Shown in pieces: positions 1-10,910 of a stretch of DNA of 64,000 bases. The translations under genes and the position numbers were made by a program. The DNA comes from Prostheceraeus crozeri. Lineage: Eukaryota > Platyhelminthes > Polycladida > Euryleptidae. The stretch lies in NCBI GenBank assembly GCA_907163375.1, contig CAJQUW010007445.1:1-64000 (forward strand), given 5' to 3'. The first letter of the stretch is position 1. Each line of letters begins with the position of its first letter. Under the pieces are notes generated by a model. That model ran no database searches, was not told the origin of the DNA, and saw nothing but the letters and a program-made list of their open reading frames with translations.

Positions 1-377
1 CGGATTTTGTCGTGCCATAGCTCGTTTGAAAGCTAAGAGTGAGACAAATTCACTGAAAGAATCGGCTTGTTCATATCTGTCTTCGTTTAGATGTGAGACG
101 CCATTTAAGATTTTGGGACATTGTGAAAAACGACAGAGTTAGAATTTGGGACGTTTTGGGCTGTAGCTTCAAAACGAAGCATCGGATTGGTAAACGGGAT
201 GCCAGATTTGAATCAACTTGATGTTATTGTCCAATGAGGATCATTTTTTCATCAATGAGAATCAAAGCATTTCTTTCATAAATAGCGAGCTTCACAGTGA
301 GAATCATTATCGTTGAATCACTCGAGTGTCGACGCACATTTTCTCTCTCTAGTTCCCTGTTCTATTATCCAACTAAA
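1..377. other. Outer non-coding end and weakened promoter of left arm
   Basis: No reading frame is visible. This is the mirror of 41933-42308. The TATA-like element seen in the right arm is altered here (TTTATAAATA became TTCATAAATA near 280), and the conserved start-site block at 315-337 carries several changes, so this promoter copy looks weaker or is miscalled. Confidence 0.6.
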
Positions 378-1135
378 ATGGTAAGTCGCTACTTCCCTCC
401 CTCTCCTCCCTTGAACGTAAACTTAATACAATCTTTTTTCATTTTCAGGCATCTACTCCATCTGCTGCACTAGTAGGACAAAATGGCGGTCAAACGTTAC
501 AAGGTTCGCTACGGTCAGATCATCTACAACTGAGGCCAGTGGAAGAAACATCCAAGGTACATAATCCTACACCGCTCCAGCGTAAATTTAAACAAGCCTT
601 GCGTTATGATGATCATAGCGTAGTACTCCAAACGGGACTGCTCCCTTCCACGGATGTCAAGATAATGCACAATCAGTATGGGGACTACATACTGATCCCC
701 GTGAGTCCGTACATTCGCCACCAACTTGATCTTATTGAGGAGTACGTGACATTAAATATGGACCTTCCTACTCCTCTTGCTCAAGAGTGGACGGCGAGAG
801 ATGACAAGGATACTCCCCTATAGAAAAGAATTTTGGGATGGTAATCACATTTGCCTACCGGTATCACTTGGGTGTACGTACTATTAGTAGGATGGAGATC
901 ATTCAATACCCATCAGATGGGATGAGCTCGGAGAAGGTACTTGGGATATCCTTTTCAAAGTGAATGGGCTATATTATGGTCGACACAAGGATAATAAAAT
1001 AGCCTCTCTCTCCATGCATATGGAATCCATCCTATATATTCCGAAACCACCCAACGTGGACGACATAATTGATCAAATCCTTAACAGCAGTGGTACGAAC
1101 AGCGCAAGTCGGAGAAGAATGCTACATCAAAACGC
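378..1135 (+). pseudogene. Left copy of the outermost spliced gene, broken
   Basis: ATG at 378-380 is followed directly by a GTAAGT donor. The intron is 381-448, ending TTTTCAG, and coding resumes in frame at 449 with Ala-Ser-Thr-Pro. The frame is good to about 822, then an indel gives a premature stop and the rest continues in another frame from about 960. The right-arm copy (41157-41932) is open. Function is not recognised; see that entry. Confidence 0.7.
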
Positions 1136-1193
1136 AAATCAAAGAAGGAGAATTCCTAGTCCTTTCCTAACTCTACCCTATGACAATTCGCTT

Positions 1194-1319
1194 ATGTGCT
1201 TTGAGTGTCGTAGACGTGGTCTTATTAGATACATTTTACTTCTTCGTTGCCATCATATCATTTGTGTATTTTGTCGTGAAAAGCATCGATGTAATTCTTC
1301 ATTTTGTAATATGTTATAG
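1194..1319 (+). CDS. Small RING-like cysteine protein, left copy
   Basis: A 41-residue frame from ATG 1194 carries C-x2-C near the start, then C-H-H-x2-C-x2-C and two further cysteines, which is the spacing of the first part of a RING/zinc-ribbon fold. It lies just 3' of the spliced gene and is identical in arrangement in the right arm. It may be a separate small gene or a terminal exon reached by splicing. No function is assigned. Confidence 0.4.
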   Translation: MCFECRRRGLIRYILLLRCHHIICVFCREKHRCNSSFCNML

Positions 1320-1354
1320 AACGTTTCCTTAGATGTGTAAAATTTCCGTTTTAG

Positions 1355-1392
1355 GCTTCTATCATCATTTTATGGATTGTGAGGGTGAACCT

Positions 1393-1455
<63 letters not shown>

Positions 1456-1996
1456 CTTTTTTACAGGAGCTCAGTGCTATTGCTACTGAACAATTGGATC
1501 ATATCAGATTGTTAGTGTCTATCATAAAAACATGCCAACTGCGACTCCCCAATGTTGATCAATGGGCGAGAAAAAAACACATTCATGGACTTAATCTGAA
1601 ATATTTGCAAGACTATGGCTTTTCTTGTGAGAGTGCTCCTTCTTATTGACTTTAAACGATGGTTAGCTGCTTTCAATGTTATACGCATCTTTTGTAATCA
1701 ATCCTGGTAAGGGAGAGGAAAGTATTTCCCAATTCTAATCATTGATGATATTTTGCTCCCACTTGGAGATTAGTTGAGTGAAGAATCAACATTATCATGA
1801 AGTCACGATAAACGTTATTAAGGATTTGTGTGTTCCTATTTTGTCTGTTCGTGTGTAGTAGCTACGTCATAACCAATGCCTTCTTTCCTCCTTACCTCAA
1901 CACTGCCAAAGTCCTGTTATGTTTTATCATTGCTCGCTGTATTGATAGTTACAGACTGTATCTATTTTATATTCTCTTTCAAACCATTGATTTATA
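1355..1996 (+). pseudogene. Left copy of putative DEDD-type nuclease gene, broken
   Basis: Matches the right-arm gene 40414-40962. The acceptor-like TTTTAG and the Met-Asp-Cys-Glu-Gly start region (1372 on) are visible. The frame is destroyed by a one-base loss just before the ATG, a 62-base T run at 1394-1455 absent from the other arm, and many single-base insertions. Not functional as written. Confidence 0.65.
1394..1455. repeat. Pure poly-T run of 62 bases
   Basis: A homopolymer interrupts the left nuclease-like gene exactly where the right arm (about 40920-40930) has no run. It could be a poly(A) insertion in antisense, a slippage expansion or an assembly error. Confidence 0.9.
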
Positions 1997-2086
1997 ATGC
2001 ATGCTTGTTACCATTATTCAATAAATGTTTACTATGAGAAGAGTTGTTGTTTTCCATGCAATGGATGGTTTTACGATAAAGGGCGA

Positions 2087-2533
2087 TCATGTCTTCCTTC
2101 AAACGACTGCGGAACATTTACGTTTTCATAGGCAAAGTTTTTAAAAGGAGCTGTTCAAGATTATGTGATAAAATTTACATAAAGAATGAGACCGACATCC
2201 GAAGCAGTGGTCGATGATGCTAGCACTCTATTTCTAGAGTATAATGAATAATTTCTCTCTGATAGCATTGGACATGGCGCGATTAGTTGCGAAAATTTAA
2301 GTTTAGTCTTTTTGGAAAGGAGTAAGAAGGTGGAAAGTCGCTCTTTCCATTTTCTGCTTCTTATTCAATGGAAGTGGTAGATCAACACCCCAAAGACAAA
2401 TTTTTTTAAAAGGACATATGATAAAAATTGCTGAAGCCACACGTCTTAAACGCATTTAACCATCATGGTAGCAGTCTAGTGATTGAAGCGATTTCAGATT
2501 ATTCACATTCAACTTTCCATAAAGAAAAATTGA
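2087..2533 (+). pseudogene. Left copy of 136-residue unknown gene, broken
   Basis: Corresponds to 39916-40326 on the right. The ATG at 2087 is kept but single-base insertions shift the frame repeatedly. The stop overlaps the region just before the next gene's ATG at 2536, as in the right arm. Confidence 0.65.
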
Positions 2534-2535
2534 AA

Positions 2536-2859
2536 ATGCAGTGGTACTTGATTGTAGCACAACTGGTTTTCGAGCTATGTCTGCTCACTCTCGAAGTATA
2601 TTCCTTCTGTACATGCGTCTATTATTTAGAAAAGGCTAGCAAATCCATATCTTCAAAAAGACTTGCTATAGACATCAGTAACGGTGAAACTATGTGTTGC
2701 GATGTATGTAAGCGAAAGGATGGAAATGAAAAGCGCATCTTCAAGAGATGTAAGCATGCTTTTTGTCAACGCTGTTTCATACTTAATTACATTCAACTTT
2801 GCCAATGTAACCACTGTGATATTGCTCATTTCGAGTGTCACTTATGTCGCAATAGTTAG
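2536..2859 (+). CDS. RING-finger protein with N-terminal hydrophobic segment, left copy
   Basis: 107 residues from ATG 2536. The first ~30 residues are hydrophobic (likely signal anchor or membrane segment). The C-terminal half has C-x2-C, then C-x-H-x2-C-x2-C, then C-x2-C pairs, a C3HC4-type RING. It is the only gene in the 800-4700 stretch that stays open. It differs from the right copy by a few substitutions. RING proteins usually act as E3 ubiquitin ligases; here that is inference from the zinc ligands only. Confidence 0.65.
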   Translation: MQWYLIVAQLVFELCLLTLEVYSFCTCVYYLEKASKSISSKRLAIDISNGETMCCDVCKRKDGNEKRIFKRCKHAFCQRCFILNYIQLCQCNHCDIAHFECHLCRNS

Positions 2860-2910
2860 TACCTATGCAAATGTGGTAAAGATAGGTTTTAGCAAAGACT
2901 AACACGGAAA

Positions 2911-3282
2911 ATGGCGAAACGTAAAATGACCCAGAAACGTAAAAGTCAAAAGTTTTCTTCAGCCATTCAAGCTCTCGACGAATGAAAGCAAATCGAGCCG
3001 ATACAATGCTATACGACATGCTAACGATAAATCATATTGTGAAATTATTTCTCATGTGAGGAAGTTGAGACGAAGAAATTAGTAAAAAACGCCAATAACA
3101 ACGAAAGTTACTTAAGCGATATGCTACGAAATTGCGTGTTCATCTCCAACTCCTAAAGTCGCCCTTCAAAGAAAGAGGAAAAACTCTAACACAAAAGGGC
3201 GGTTTACCTTTCAGCAATACTTCCAATGATAGCTCCTGCCGTGGGCAACCTATTGGGAAATATCTTTGGCTCTAAGCGTTAA
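2911..3282 (+). pseudogene. Left copy of basic protein with hydrophobic tail, broken
   Basis: Mirror of 39182-39538. It begins at ATG 2911 with a Lys/Arg-rich start and ends with the same small hydrophobic C-terminus, but indels break the frame several times. Confidence 0.65.
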
Positions 3283-3314
3283 CTTATGCAAATGTTGAGT
3301 CTCAAAGTAATAAA

Positions 3315-3984
3315 ATGGATTTCAGACTTCAATGTGATAAAGTTCTGACTGTATCAGGTCCATCTCATGCAGGTAAAACTGTTTTCACGCTGAATTTATT
3401 GGATAAAAGAAGGGAGTTGTTTAAGGAACCTATCAATCGAGTGATTTTGGTGTTATGGTATTTATCAACCGTCGCTGTTTCAGGAATTGCAAAGTCGCAA
3501 ACTTTATTCGACATGAAGGAATTATTCAGTGGATAAACTTCAGTCTAATGATGTTGTTGATATTTTGGATGATTTATTAAAAAGAAAGTAAGAATACCAC
3601 TTCAAAAGATGTTACAGATATGTTTCACTCGCGCAGCACACCATATCAAAGGTGTTTTATCATCTATATCAAACACAAAAATTTGTTTCCTGAATGGAAA
3701 AGAAGCTCGTACACGAACCCCCCCCCCCCCACTGTAATACACACTATTATGCCTGATGTGTTTCAGACCCAATTCCGCGAGATAAAAAGTCCAATTTTGA
3801 AATTTTTAAGCGCGACAAGTTGCACCCAGAGGATCAAAAGCCTTAATTGAAATTTTTCATAGCAGCTACTGAAAAACCATAGTGGTTACTTATTCATTGA
3901 CTTTACGCAAGAGTGTCCGCGAAAGAATTTAGATTTCGAAGTGATATTTTTGAAAAACTCCCATGATTTATCTACAAACTATGA
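3315..3984 (+). pseudogene. Left copy of packaging ATPase, broken
   Basis: Starts at ATG 3315 with an intact Walker A (SGPSHAGKT) and stays in frame for 73 residues, then frameshifts. A run of ten C at about 3720-3730 replaces normal sequence found in the right arm. The 3' end overlaps the next gene start as on the right. Non-functional as written. Confidence 0.75.
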
Positions 3985-4704
3985 GTTCTTATTCTCGCAT
4001 GGATTGTTATTCTCAGGATGAATAATGTTAAAAAAAATAACTAATATTGACTGCCATGAGACACAGCAAGTAAAGCAACCTCTTGCAAGAATCAAATGAT
4101 ATAGGAAAGAAATAGATTGTATCAGGCAAAATGTTCACATCAAAGATCCACATCGTGCTGTATTATTACAATCGGAAACTGTTGAGCAATTGAAAAACTT
4201 GAAGAATAAGATGCGTGACTCTGTATCGACTGCTACACCTTTAGCATCTCGCGCACATGACCATATCTCTTTTCAAACAGGTATTGAACCCATCTCAATG
4301 TAAATGATAAGAGGAGAAATCATTACAGATGAAAATAAAGTGATTGATGCTTCACGTTATGAAGACTTGATTCAGTATGCGACACGTAGAAAGCGCCGTC
4401 AGGGCTATGTTCCACTGGTTGGTATACTTTCTTAAACTATTGAAAAAGCATAGCATAATGTGCCAAAATTTGCTTTAAATAATGAGACATTGAAAGAACT
4501 TGATTCAACAGTGGCTACTGCTCCAATGCTTCAGGCGATGAAAATGCCAACAAATTGGTTTAAGACGTCACTGCTACATCCCCTCCCACACTCACTAAGC
4601 AAACAAGAGGAAGAACTCGACGTAGATCTACATCGCCACTAAAACTAGTAAAAGGAAAACGTAAAACAGCTCCTCCCAGGAAATACATGTTCTCAGACTA
4701 TTAA
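3981..4704 (+). pseudogene. Left copy of 230-residue conserved unknown, broken
   Basis: Mirror of 37844-38536. The C-terminal third (4460-4642) is still readable; the start and middle carry several indels. Confidence 0.65.
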
Positions 4705-4705
4705 T

Positions 4706-5959
4706 ATGAAGCAGATGTGTTGCTTGCATGTAATGAGCCGCCAGAGGTGAATGTCGTTGTCACTTGCACTTGCTGCGCCAGCTCTCATAATGAAACCCCT
4801 AAGCAATGTGAACACGATCGCAAAACGCTAAAGCTAAATGCTGCAGTTGTTGTAAATGTAGAAAGGCAAGAAAGAAAAAAGATGAGAAGGAGGAAAAAGA
4901 GTCAGCCGTCATCGACTGAACGTTTGAAGTCAATCTATTATGATGTAAAACATCCGGCAGGATTTGCATCTATCAAGAAATTATCAAAAGCGAGTGGTCT
5001 TCCACAATCACAAGTGAAACGATGGTTAAAGGGTCAGGCTACCTATACACTCCACAAACAAGCGAAAAAGAAGTACCGCACCGCCATTATATTGTTCATG
5101 ACATCGATGAACAGTGGCAAGCAGATTTGTGCGATGTTGCCTCCATTTCAAAACATAACTCGGGCAATAATTTTATTTTAACCGTCATTGATATTTTCTC
5201 GCGTTATGCGTGGGCTCAACCTTTAAAAACTAAAGAAGGGAAAGGAGTAGCAAAAGCATTCCAAACAATTTTTCGAGAAGGTCGCATTCCAAAAAGAATT
5301 CAGAGTGATCAAGGAAAAGAGTTTGAAAATCAGCATGTGACAAGATTATTTGAGAGGCATGACATTGAGTTGTTTAGTGTAAAGAGCGCTTATAAAGCTG
5401 CACTCGTTGAACGTTTTAATCGCACATTAAAAAATCGTTTGTGGCGACATTTTACTGCCAACTTGACACAAAATTGGACAAAGGTTCTACAAGATACACT
5501 CCATGCCTACAATCACTCTATCCATCGTTCTATTGGACTCAGACCAGTAGATGTAAATGCTGACAATGTAGATAAAGTGCGCGAATCATTCCAACGTAAA
5601 CGCACTCATGTGAAAAGTGATGTGAAAATTGGCGATAAAGTTCGTATCTCAAAAGTGAAAAGTGTTTTTGCTAAAGGGTAAAAGGCTAAAAGGTATTTAC
5701 AGTATCAAGGATTAATCAAAAAGACTCTCCGACCACCTACAAGTTGAAAGATTACGATAATGAAGAAATTGAGGGTAGCTTTTACCGCGATGAGATTGAG
5801 GTAGTCACTGAAAGTGAAACATATTTGGTAGAGAAAATCATTCGATGTAAAAAACGGCAAGGTGAAGAATGGTGTCTTGTTAAATGGACTGGTTATCCTT
5901 CAAGTATGAACTCTTGGATGCGTCGTGCCGACATCTTTCATCTAAGTGATCGACAGTGA
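4706..5959 (+). pseudogene. Left copy of Cys-rich ORF and chromodomain integrase, broken
   Basis: The region reads in three frames: 4717-5181, 5022-5681 and 5744-5959. Compared with the right arm it has a one-base loss near 5080 and a short replaced or deleted stretch near 5680, between the integrase core and the chromodomain. Catalytic blocks (QADLCDV, QSDQGKEF, ALVERFNRT) are present in the middle segment and the chromodomain in the last. The upstream Cys-rich frame also lost one base after its eighth codon. Confidence 0.8.
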
Positions 5960-6000
5960 TTCATGCAAAGTTGTAACTAACAATGTTTAGGGTTTGAGCT

Positions 6001-6456
6001 ATGAATCCAACTGCCTCATTTTATTCACGACCCTCCTACGTAAGTGGTGGAGGACAAATTTACATCGGTGCTCGCCGCCAACGTGGAGGTAGCATACTTG
6101 GTGCACTGAAATCTGTTGTAGCACCTCTCATATCCAATGTCGGTAGATCTTTAAAACGAAATGTTTTAAGTAATGCCGTTGGCTTTGCTGGTGATGTTGC
6201 TAGTGATCTTTCCAGAGGTAGAAGTTTTAAGAGCAGTTTGTTGAATCGTGGGAAGGAACGCGGTTTAAAAACATTGAAGCAGACCATTGCTGGTGTTACT
6301 CAAGGAAAGAAATCACCTAAACGAATGAGAAAAGGAAGGAGGAAACATCGCGGAGCTGGTAAGGTGCGATCTTCAGTCAAAAGGCATTCACGCAAACGTC
6401 GCAGAGGCTCTAATCATTCATCAGGCGCTAAACGACGACGCTGCTATAACTTCTAA
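6001..6456 (+). CDS. Basic core-like virion protein, left copy
   Basis: 151 residues, one substitution from the right copy (36079-36534). The N-terminus contains Gly-rich then amphipathic/hydrophobic stretches; the C-terminal third is Arg/Lys-rich. It lies 3 nt upstream of the capsid gene, which suggests joint late expression. See the right-arm entry for interpretation. Confidence 0.75.
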   Translation: MNPTASFYSRPSYVSGGGQIYIGARRQRGGSILGALKSVVAPLISNVGRSLKRNVLSNAVGFAGDVASDLSRGRSFKSSLLNRGKERGLKTLKQTIAGVTQGKKSPKRMRKGRRKHRGAGKVRSSVKRHSRKRRRGSNHSSGAKRRRCYNF

Positions 6457-6458
6457 TC

Positions 6459-7735
6459 ATGGAGTGTAAAACTTCCGGTTTTTGTTTGTTCGATCAACAA
6501 GCCATACAGACAGATATTCTTAGTTCAAGTATTGTAGATTATCATCCTCGAACAGCTGAGAATGCTGGCCCCATTGAATTTGTTATTCCTGGTGGTAGTG
6601 ATGACTACATAGATTTGAGTTATGCGATGCTTGATTTGAGGTTTAGAATTCAGCAAGCAGATGGAACTGCTATTGACGATGCACATAAAGTTGGACTGAA
6701 CAATTTACCATTGACTACATTACTTCGCGATGTTTCTCTAACGATTGGAGAGCAGCAGGTGGAAGGTGGTCAAAGCGATTATCCCTATAAATCATATTTC
6801 AATCATGTATCACAGTTTCATCCAGCAGCACAAAAAAGTCATATGGAAGCCATGGGATGGTACAGAGATGAAGCAGGAAAATTTGATGTTGAAACAAACA
6901 GTGGCTTTGTAAAGCGATCTGCTATGATTAAAGATAGTAGAGTATGTCAGCTATATGGTCCGCTGAATTTAGACTTCTTTAGACAGTCAAAGTTTTTACT
7001 CTGTAATACCAGCATGCGACTCAAGCTGACATTGAATAAGCCTGAATTTGCGCTGAATGCATTTGCTAAAGTTGACAATTTTAGAATTCATGTGGAAGAT
7101 ATTGCACTTTACATTCGTCGAGTAGTACCGAATCCAAGTGTCATTAGAGGGCATGCTGAAGGTCTTAACCGCCAAAATGCCATTTACCCCGTTCAGCATA
7201 CAAAGCTTCTCACCTTTACAATTCCGAAAGATCAAAGAGTTTCATGAAAGATGGCCTCTTTCCATCGGAAGCACCGAAGCTCCTCATGGTGGCAATGGTT
7301 GAAAATGATGCATTTAATGGTAATATAAAGAAGAATCCTTTCAATTTTAAACACAATCAGTTAAGTGAAATTGCTTTACGTGTTAATGGTGTGAGTCATC
7401 CTGGTCCACCCTACAAACCAGATTTTGCTTCGGATCAATTTATGCGCAGTTATGTTGATTTTATGGATGTCTTTGGCTTTTACAATACGGATGATACCAA
7501 CGGACTGACTATGAAAGAGTTTAAGAGTGGATATACTATTTATGCATTTGATTTGACTGCTGACAGCGATATTAGTGCACCCTATCGTCAAGCGAACGTG
7601 CCTCATAATATTCGTTTGGATTTGACGTTCAAAAGAACACTACCTGAGACGATCAATGTATTAATTTATGCAGTCTTCGATTCAAATATTGAAATTACAA
7701 AGTATCGTGACGTGATTCTTCAGTATAATCGTTAA
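6459..7735 (+). pseudogene. Left copy of major capsid protein, one frameshift
   Basis: Open from ATG 6459 to about 7236, then one A is missing from a run of four (compare right arm near 35298) and the frame moves; the rest is open at 7244-7735. Otherwise nearly identical to the intact right copy. The break is a homopolymer change, so a sequencing cause is possible. Confidence 0.85.
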
Positions 7736-8196
7736 TGAGTTGGTTGACTGCTGACGATATTAAGACTAAAGTGCAGCGTAATGCAGACGAAGCGACGTTG
7801 AAAGCTTTCGATAATGTCTATTCACTCGATACCTTACCACCTGCAGTAAATCACTATCCCATCTTTATTGTGCTAAACACTCATTCACAGAATTTAGGCG
7901 GTGAGCATTGGAAAGCGATCTTTATTGGAGAAGACCGACGTGGTGAACTATTTGACTCTCTTGCTCAACCTCCAAATATACCAACACAGCAGTGGTTGAG
8001 AAAACATACGCGTCAATATCAGCGAAATGAACGCATACTACAACATCCACTTTCATCAACGTGTGGTGCTTTTGTACTGTACTTCATCTTAAAACGTTTA
8101 CATGTATCTCGATTTGCATCTGTTATTCAAAACTTTTCATGTAATCCATCCTCTAATGAAAAAATGATTTGTAAGTTCTATCATGATTTGAAATAA
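7735..8196 (+). CDS. Adenain-like cysteine protease, left copy
   Basis: 153 residues, identical to the right copy 34338-34799. His in GEHW, acidic residue in FDSL and Cys in STCGAF give the adenovirus-protease-type triad order. The ATG overlaps the capsid stop by one base (TAATG), as on the right. Confidence 0.9.
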   Translation: MSWLTADDIKTKVQRNADEATLKAFDNVYSLDTLPPAVNHYPIFIVLNTHSQNLGGEHWKAIFIGEDRRGELFDSLAQPPNIPTQQWLRKHTRQYQRNERILQHPLSSTCGAFVLYFILKRLHVSRFASVIQNFSCNPSSNEKMICKFYHDLK

Positions 8197-8222
8197 AAAC
8201 ATCATGTTGGAAAAATTGTTTT

Positions 8223-8768
8223 TTATTTTACAATCCGCTGGGTACGTACATACTCAATGAGATAGTCTAGGATCATATTTGCTTGTTCATGAGATTTTAG
8301 TCCAGTAATGATCACTTTACTATTATGAAAGATTGCCACATGCACAGGCAACCAACAACTAATGAGAGCTGCAGGAAAAAGTTCGGGTTCATAACACAAA
8401 CTGTAACTGCTGGTACGAATCTTCAAAAATGATAGACTGTCACTCAATTGAGTAGAGATCACCATATTGTCCACAGTCAGATTCGACATCACACACCTCT
8501 CCCTCTTCCATATCCGACGTAGTAGTCTTTGTAGCTCTAAGCGCATTGACTGCGCCGATGAATGAGAAAGGGCGCCGAGAATCTGTACAGTCCCATTTGG
8601 GAAGAGTTGAAGATTCCGTGAATTGTTCATCTTCACCACTAACATTTGAGGACGGCCCGGGTAATACTTGCTGTTTGGAAGCTGTTGGCGTAATGTTGTG
8701 AGATCGATTTTGGTGTAGAGTCTGAAGCGACGGAGAATGTTGACGATGGTGTAGCGATGGCGCTTCAT
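8223..8768 (-). CDS. TATA-binding protein homologue, left copy
   Basis: 181 residues, identical to the right copy (33766-34311), where it is described in full. Two TBP repeats are visible, with YEPELFPAALI and VIITGLKS in the second. An in-frame extension upstream to 8912 exists, but the ATG at 8768 coincides with the start of TBP similarity and sits just below a TATAAAAG box. The gene converges on the protease gene with only 26 nt between stops. Confidence 0.85.
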   Translation of the reverse strand: MKRHRYTIVNILRRFRLYTKIDLTTLRQQLPNSKYYPGRPQMLVVKMNNSRNLQLFPNGTVQILGALSHSSAQSMRLELQRLLRRIWKRERCVMSNLTVDNMVISTQLSDSLSFLKIRTSSYSLCYEPELFPAALISCWLPVHVAIFHNSKVIITGLKSHEQANMILDYLIEYVRTQRIVK

Positions 8769-9090
8769 GATGAAAGAATGAGTAAATTGAGCGATGTACC
8801 TTCCTTTTATACTTTTCCCAACTACCTTGATGAAATGTGAAGTTAGTATGAAGTTGGGAATGATAGAGTTGAATTCGCCGATTGTTGACGCGCAGCCAGA
8901 TGCGATTTCCAATACGTGAATGTCTTTTCATATAGAAGTATTTCAAGTCCTTCATGATATGATGTAGAGATTGAAAATGACGATAAGATAAAACAAACTC
9001 TCTTCTCACATTTCCAGTTGAATCTTTGAAATAGACGTTTCGATCATGATCCGTTTCAATACGTTGTAGGGAATCTAATTTCCAACTCAT
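8440..9090 (-). CDS. PC4-like protein B, left copy
   Basis: 216 residues, identical to the right copy 33444-34094. The PC4-like part covers about the first 105 residues. The remaining ~110 residues overlap the TBP gene in another frame. Confidence 0.55.
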   Translation of the reverse strand: MSWKLDSLQRIETDHDRNVYFKDSTGNVRREFVLSYRHFQSLHHIMKDLKYFYMKRHSRIGNRIWLRVNNRRIQLYHSQLHTNFTFHQGSWEKYKRKVHRSIYSFFHHEAPSLHHRQHSPSLQTLHQNRSHNITPTASKQQVLPGPSSNVSGEDEQFTESSTLPKWDCTDSRRPFSFIGAVNALRATKTTTSDMEEGEVCDVESDCGQYGDLYSIE

Positions 9091-9112
9091 GGTGCGTGGT
9101 AATCATATCTGA

Positions 9113-9468
9113 TTAAGATTTGCATAGTAGGGCGATGAACTCACGACGAATAAATGTCATGATGGAGCGATGTATGTATCTTCTATACTTCTCCAATTGT
9201 ATTTGCGAAATGAGAAACAGTTTGCGGAATGAGAATGGTAGATTTGAATTTCATTTCTGTAATGTTGAAGCCAAACTTGATCACCCAAGGAGATGAATCT
9301 TAATGTTTCAAAATATTCCAAATCCCTCATGATATCATTGAGGTTGACAAATTGTCGCCATGTTAATGTAATTCCTCTTGATGTATGACCATGAGAATTT
9401 TTGAAATGTACGTTTCCATCACGATCAACTCTGATATATTGTAGAGAGTCCAAAATCCAAGTCTTCAT
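9113..9468 (-). pseudogene. PC4-like protein A, left copy, frameshifted
   Basis: Matches 33065-33421, but one C is missing near 9195, so the last ~30 residues are out of frame and the open frame ends at 9157. The rest is identical. The change is in a short C run and may be a base-calling error. Confidence 0.65.
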
Positions 9469-9503
9469 GATGTTATGCAAAGTTGCAGATTAGCAATATA
9501 AAA

Positions 9504-10901
9504 ATGTCGTTTTATCATATTTTGCTTAGCAATGCGGCTACAAAGAGATTTACTAGCAATCGAGCCGCACTCTTTTCTACTCCCATTGATCATGCACAAC
9601 AGCTAAATGGGAATTGGGAAGTGGGTGTCACTCAACTTGTTTATAGCAACTGTGTCTATACTTTTGATCATGAGGTGATGACTATTAATATGAGGCGTAC
9701 AGCTGCTTATCAATGTGAAAAGGGGTGCCGAGTATACATTCCACAGTGGCCAAAGAAAGATCTCTTATCATGTAAAAAGTTTATATATGATTTCTTGAAT
9801 AAAGCGTGTAAACATATTGTCCAATTTACTCCGCACAATGATGATTATAATTATGTACATCATGTAGTTGAGAAAGATTGGATTGTTGGTTTAAGTCCAA
9901 GTTTAAGAAATGATTTAGGCTACCTCGCTAGCGCCTTAACAAGCTATGATAATTTTAACGTTAATTACCACATAAGTGGTCATAAACAGTTAATATATCG
10001 AGAGGAAGCTTATTATGTAGATCTTATTCCAAGAAATGAGAAGACGTTGGTGAAGAAGATTGTGATTAAGCCAAGAAAGACAAACATGACTCCTGAAACA
10101 TTATTGAAGAAATTTAATTATCTCCTTCGAGTTGATGACAAACAAGTGGCAACATTGACTTATATTAAATCATCTAATCATATTGCAATAAGCAAATTAA
10201 ATGATGATGATCTAGTATTAGTTTGTTCAAAAGATTTTCATCAGTTCTTACGACATCGTTCTGCAGCTGTTCATGGAAAATCTGATATGCAACATTTACC
10301 ATGTGAAAGGTCAAATCAATTTGATACAGAATGGGCCGTATCTTTATACAGAAAGTGTGTAGAGCCTTTTGGTGGTTTCTTACATGAAACAAGAGTGTTG
10401 ATGCCTCGCATTATTACTTCGGTTAAATTGGTTGTAGATTATTTAAATGAAGTGATTAATGAGCAACATATTTCATTTTCTGAAAAAGAAGGTACTTTGT
10501 CTCTCACTATAAATGGAAAAGGTATTGAACTAATTATGGATAAAACTCTAATGGACATTTTGGGTTTTGATCAAAATATCTTTAAAAGTGGTACTGTAAC
10601 CAAAGCTAGCGCAGACATGTCGCTATCGCGTCGTATTAACTATTTTCAGATATATTCCAATATTGGTGAAGATGTACGTGTGGGAGATGTTGAAGCTCCA
10701 TTGCTAGCAATGATACCATACCAGCCAAAAAGCTGCAGTATTTTATCTGAGCATACTTTCAAGAAAGTGCATTATACAAAGCTGAAATCAAACTACATCC
10801 CACAAATTGATATTGCCATTTATGATGATGCTGGTGCGTTGATTCCTTTTCATAAAGATGCTGTGACAAGTATTACACTCCATTTCCGAATGAAGAGTTA
10901 A
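9504..10901 (+). CDS. GEWEVG-family Polinton protein 1, left copy
   Basis: 465 residues from ATG 9504 (an in-frame TTG extends 7 codons upstream but is an unlikely start). Identical to the right copy 31632-33029. See that entry. Confidence 0.8.
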   Translation: MSFYHILLSNAATKRFTSNRAALFSTPIDHAQQLNGNWEVGVTQLVYSNCVYTFDHEVMTINMRRTAAYQCEKGCRVYIPQWPKKDLLSCKKFIYDFLNKACKHIVQFTPHNDDYNYVHHVVEKDWIVGLSPSLRNDLGYLASALTSYDNFNVNYHISGHKQLIYREEAYYVDLIPRNEKTLVKKIVIKPRKTNMTPETLLKKFNYLLRVDDKQVATLTYIKSSNHIAISKLNDDDLVLVCSKDFHQFLRHRSAAVHGKSDMQHLPCERSNQFDTEWAVSLYRKCVEPFGGFLHETRVLMPRIITSVKLVVDYLNEVINEQHISFSEKEGTLSLTINGKGIELIMDKTLMDILGFDQNIFKSGTVTKASADMSLSRRINYFQIYSNIGEDVRVGDVEAPLLAMIPYQPKSCSILSEHTFKKVHYTKLKSNYIPQIDIAIYDDAGALIPFHKDAVTSITLHFRMKS

Positions 10902-10910
10902 TGCAAAAGT

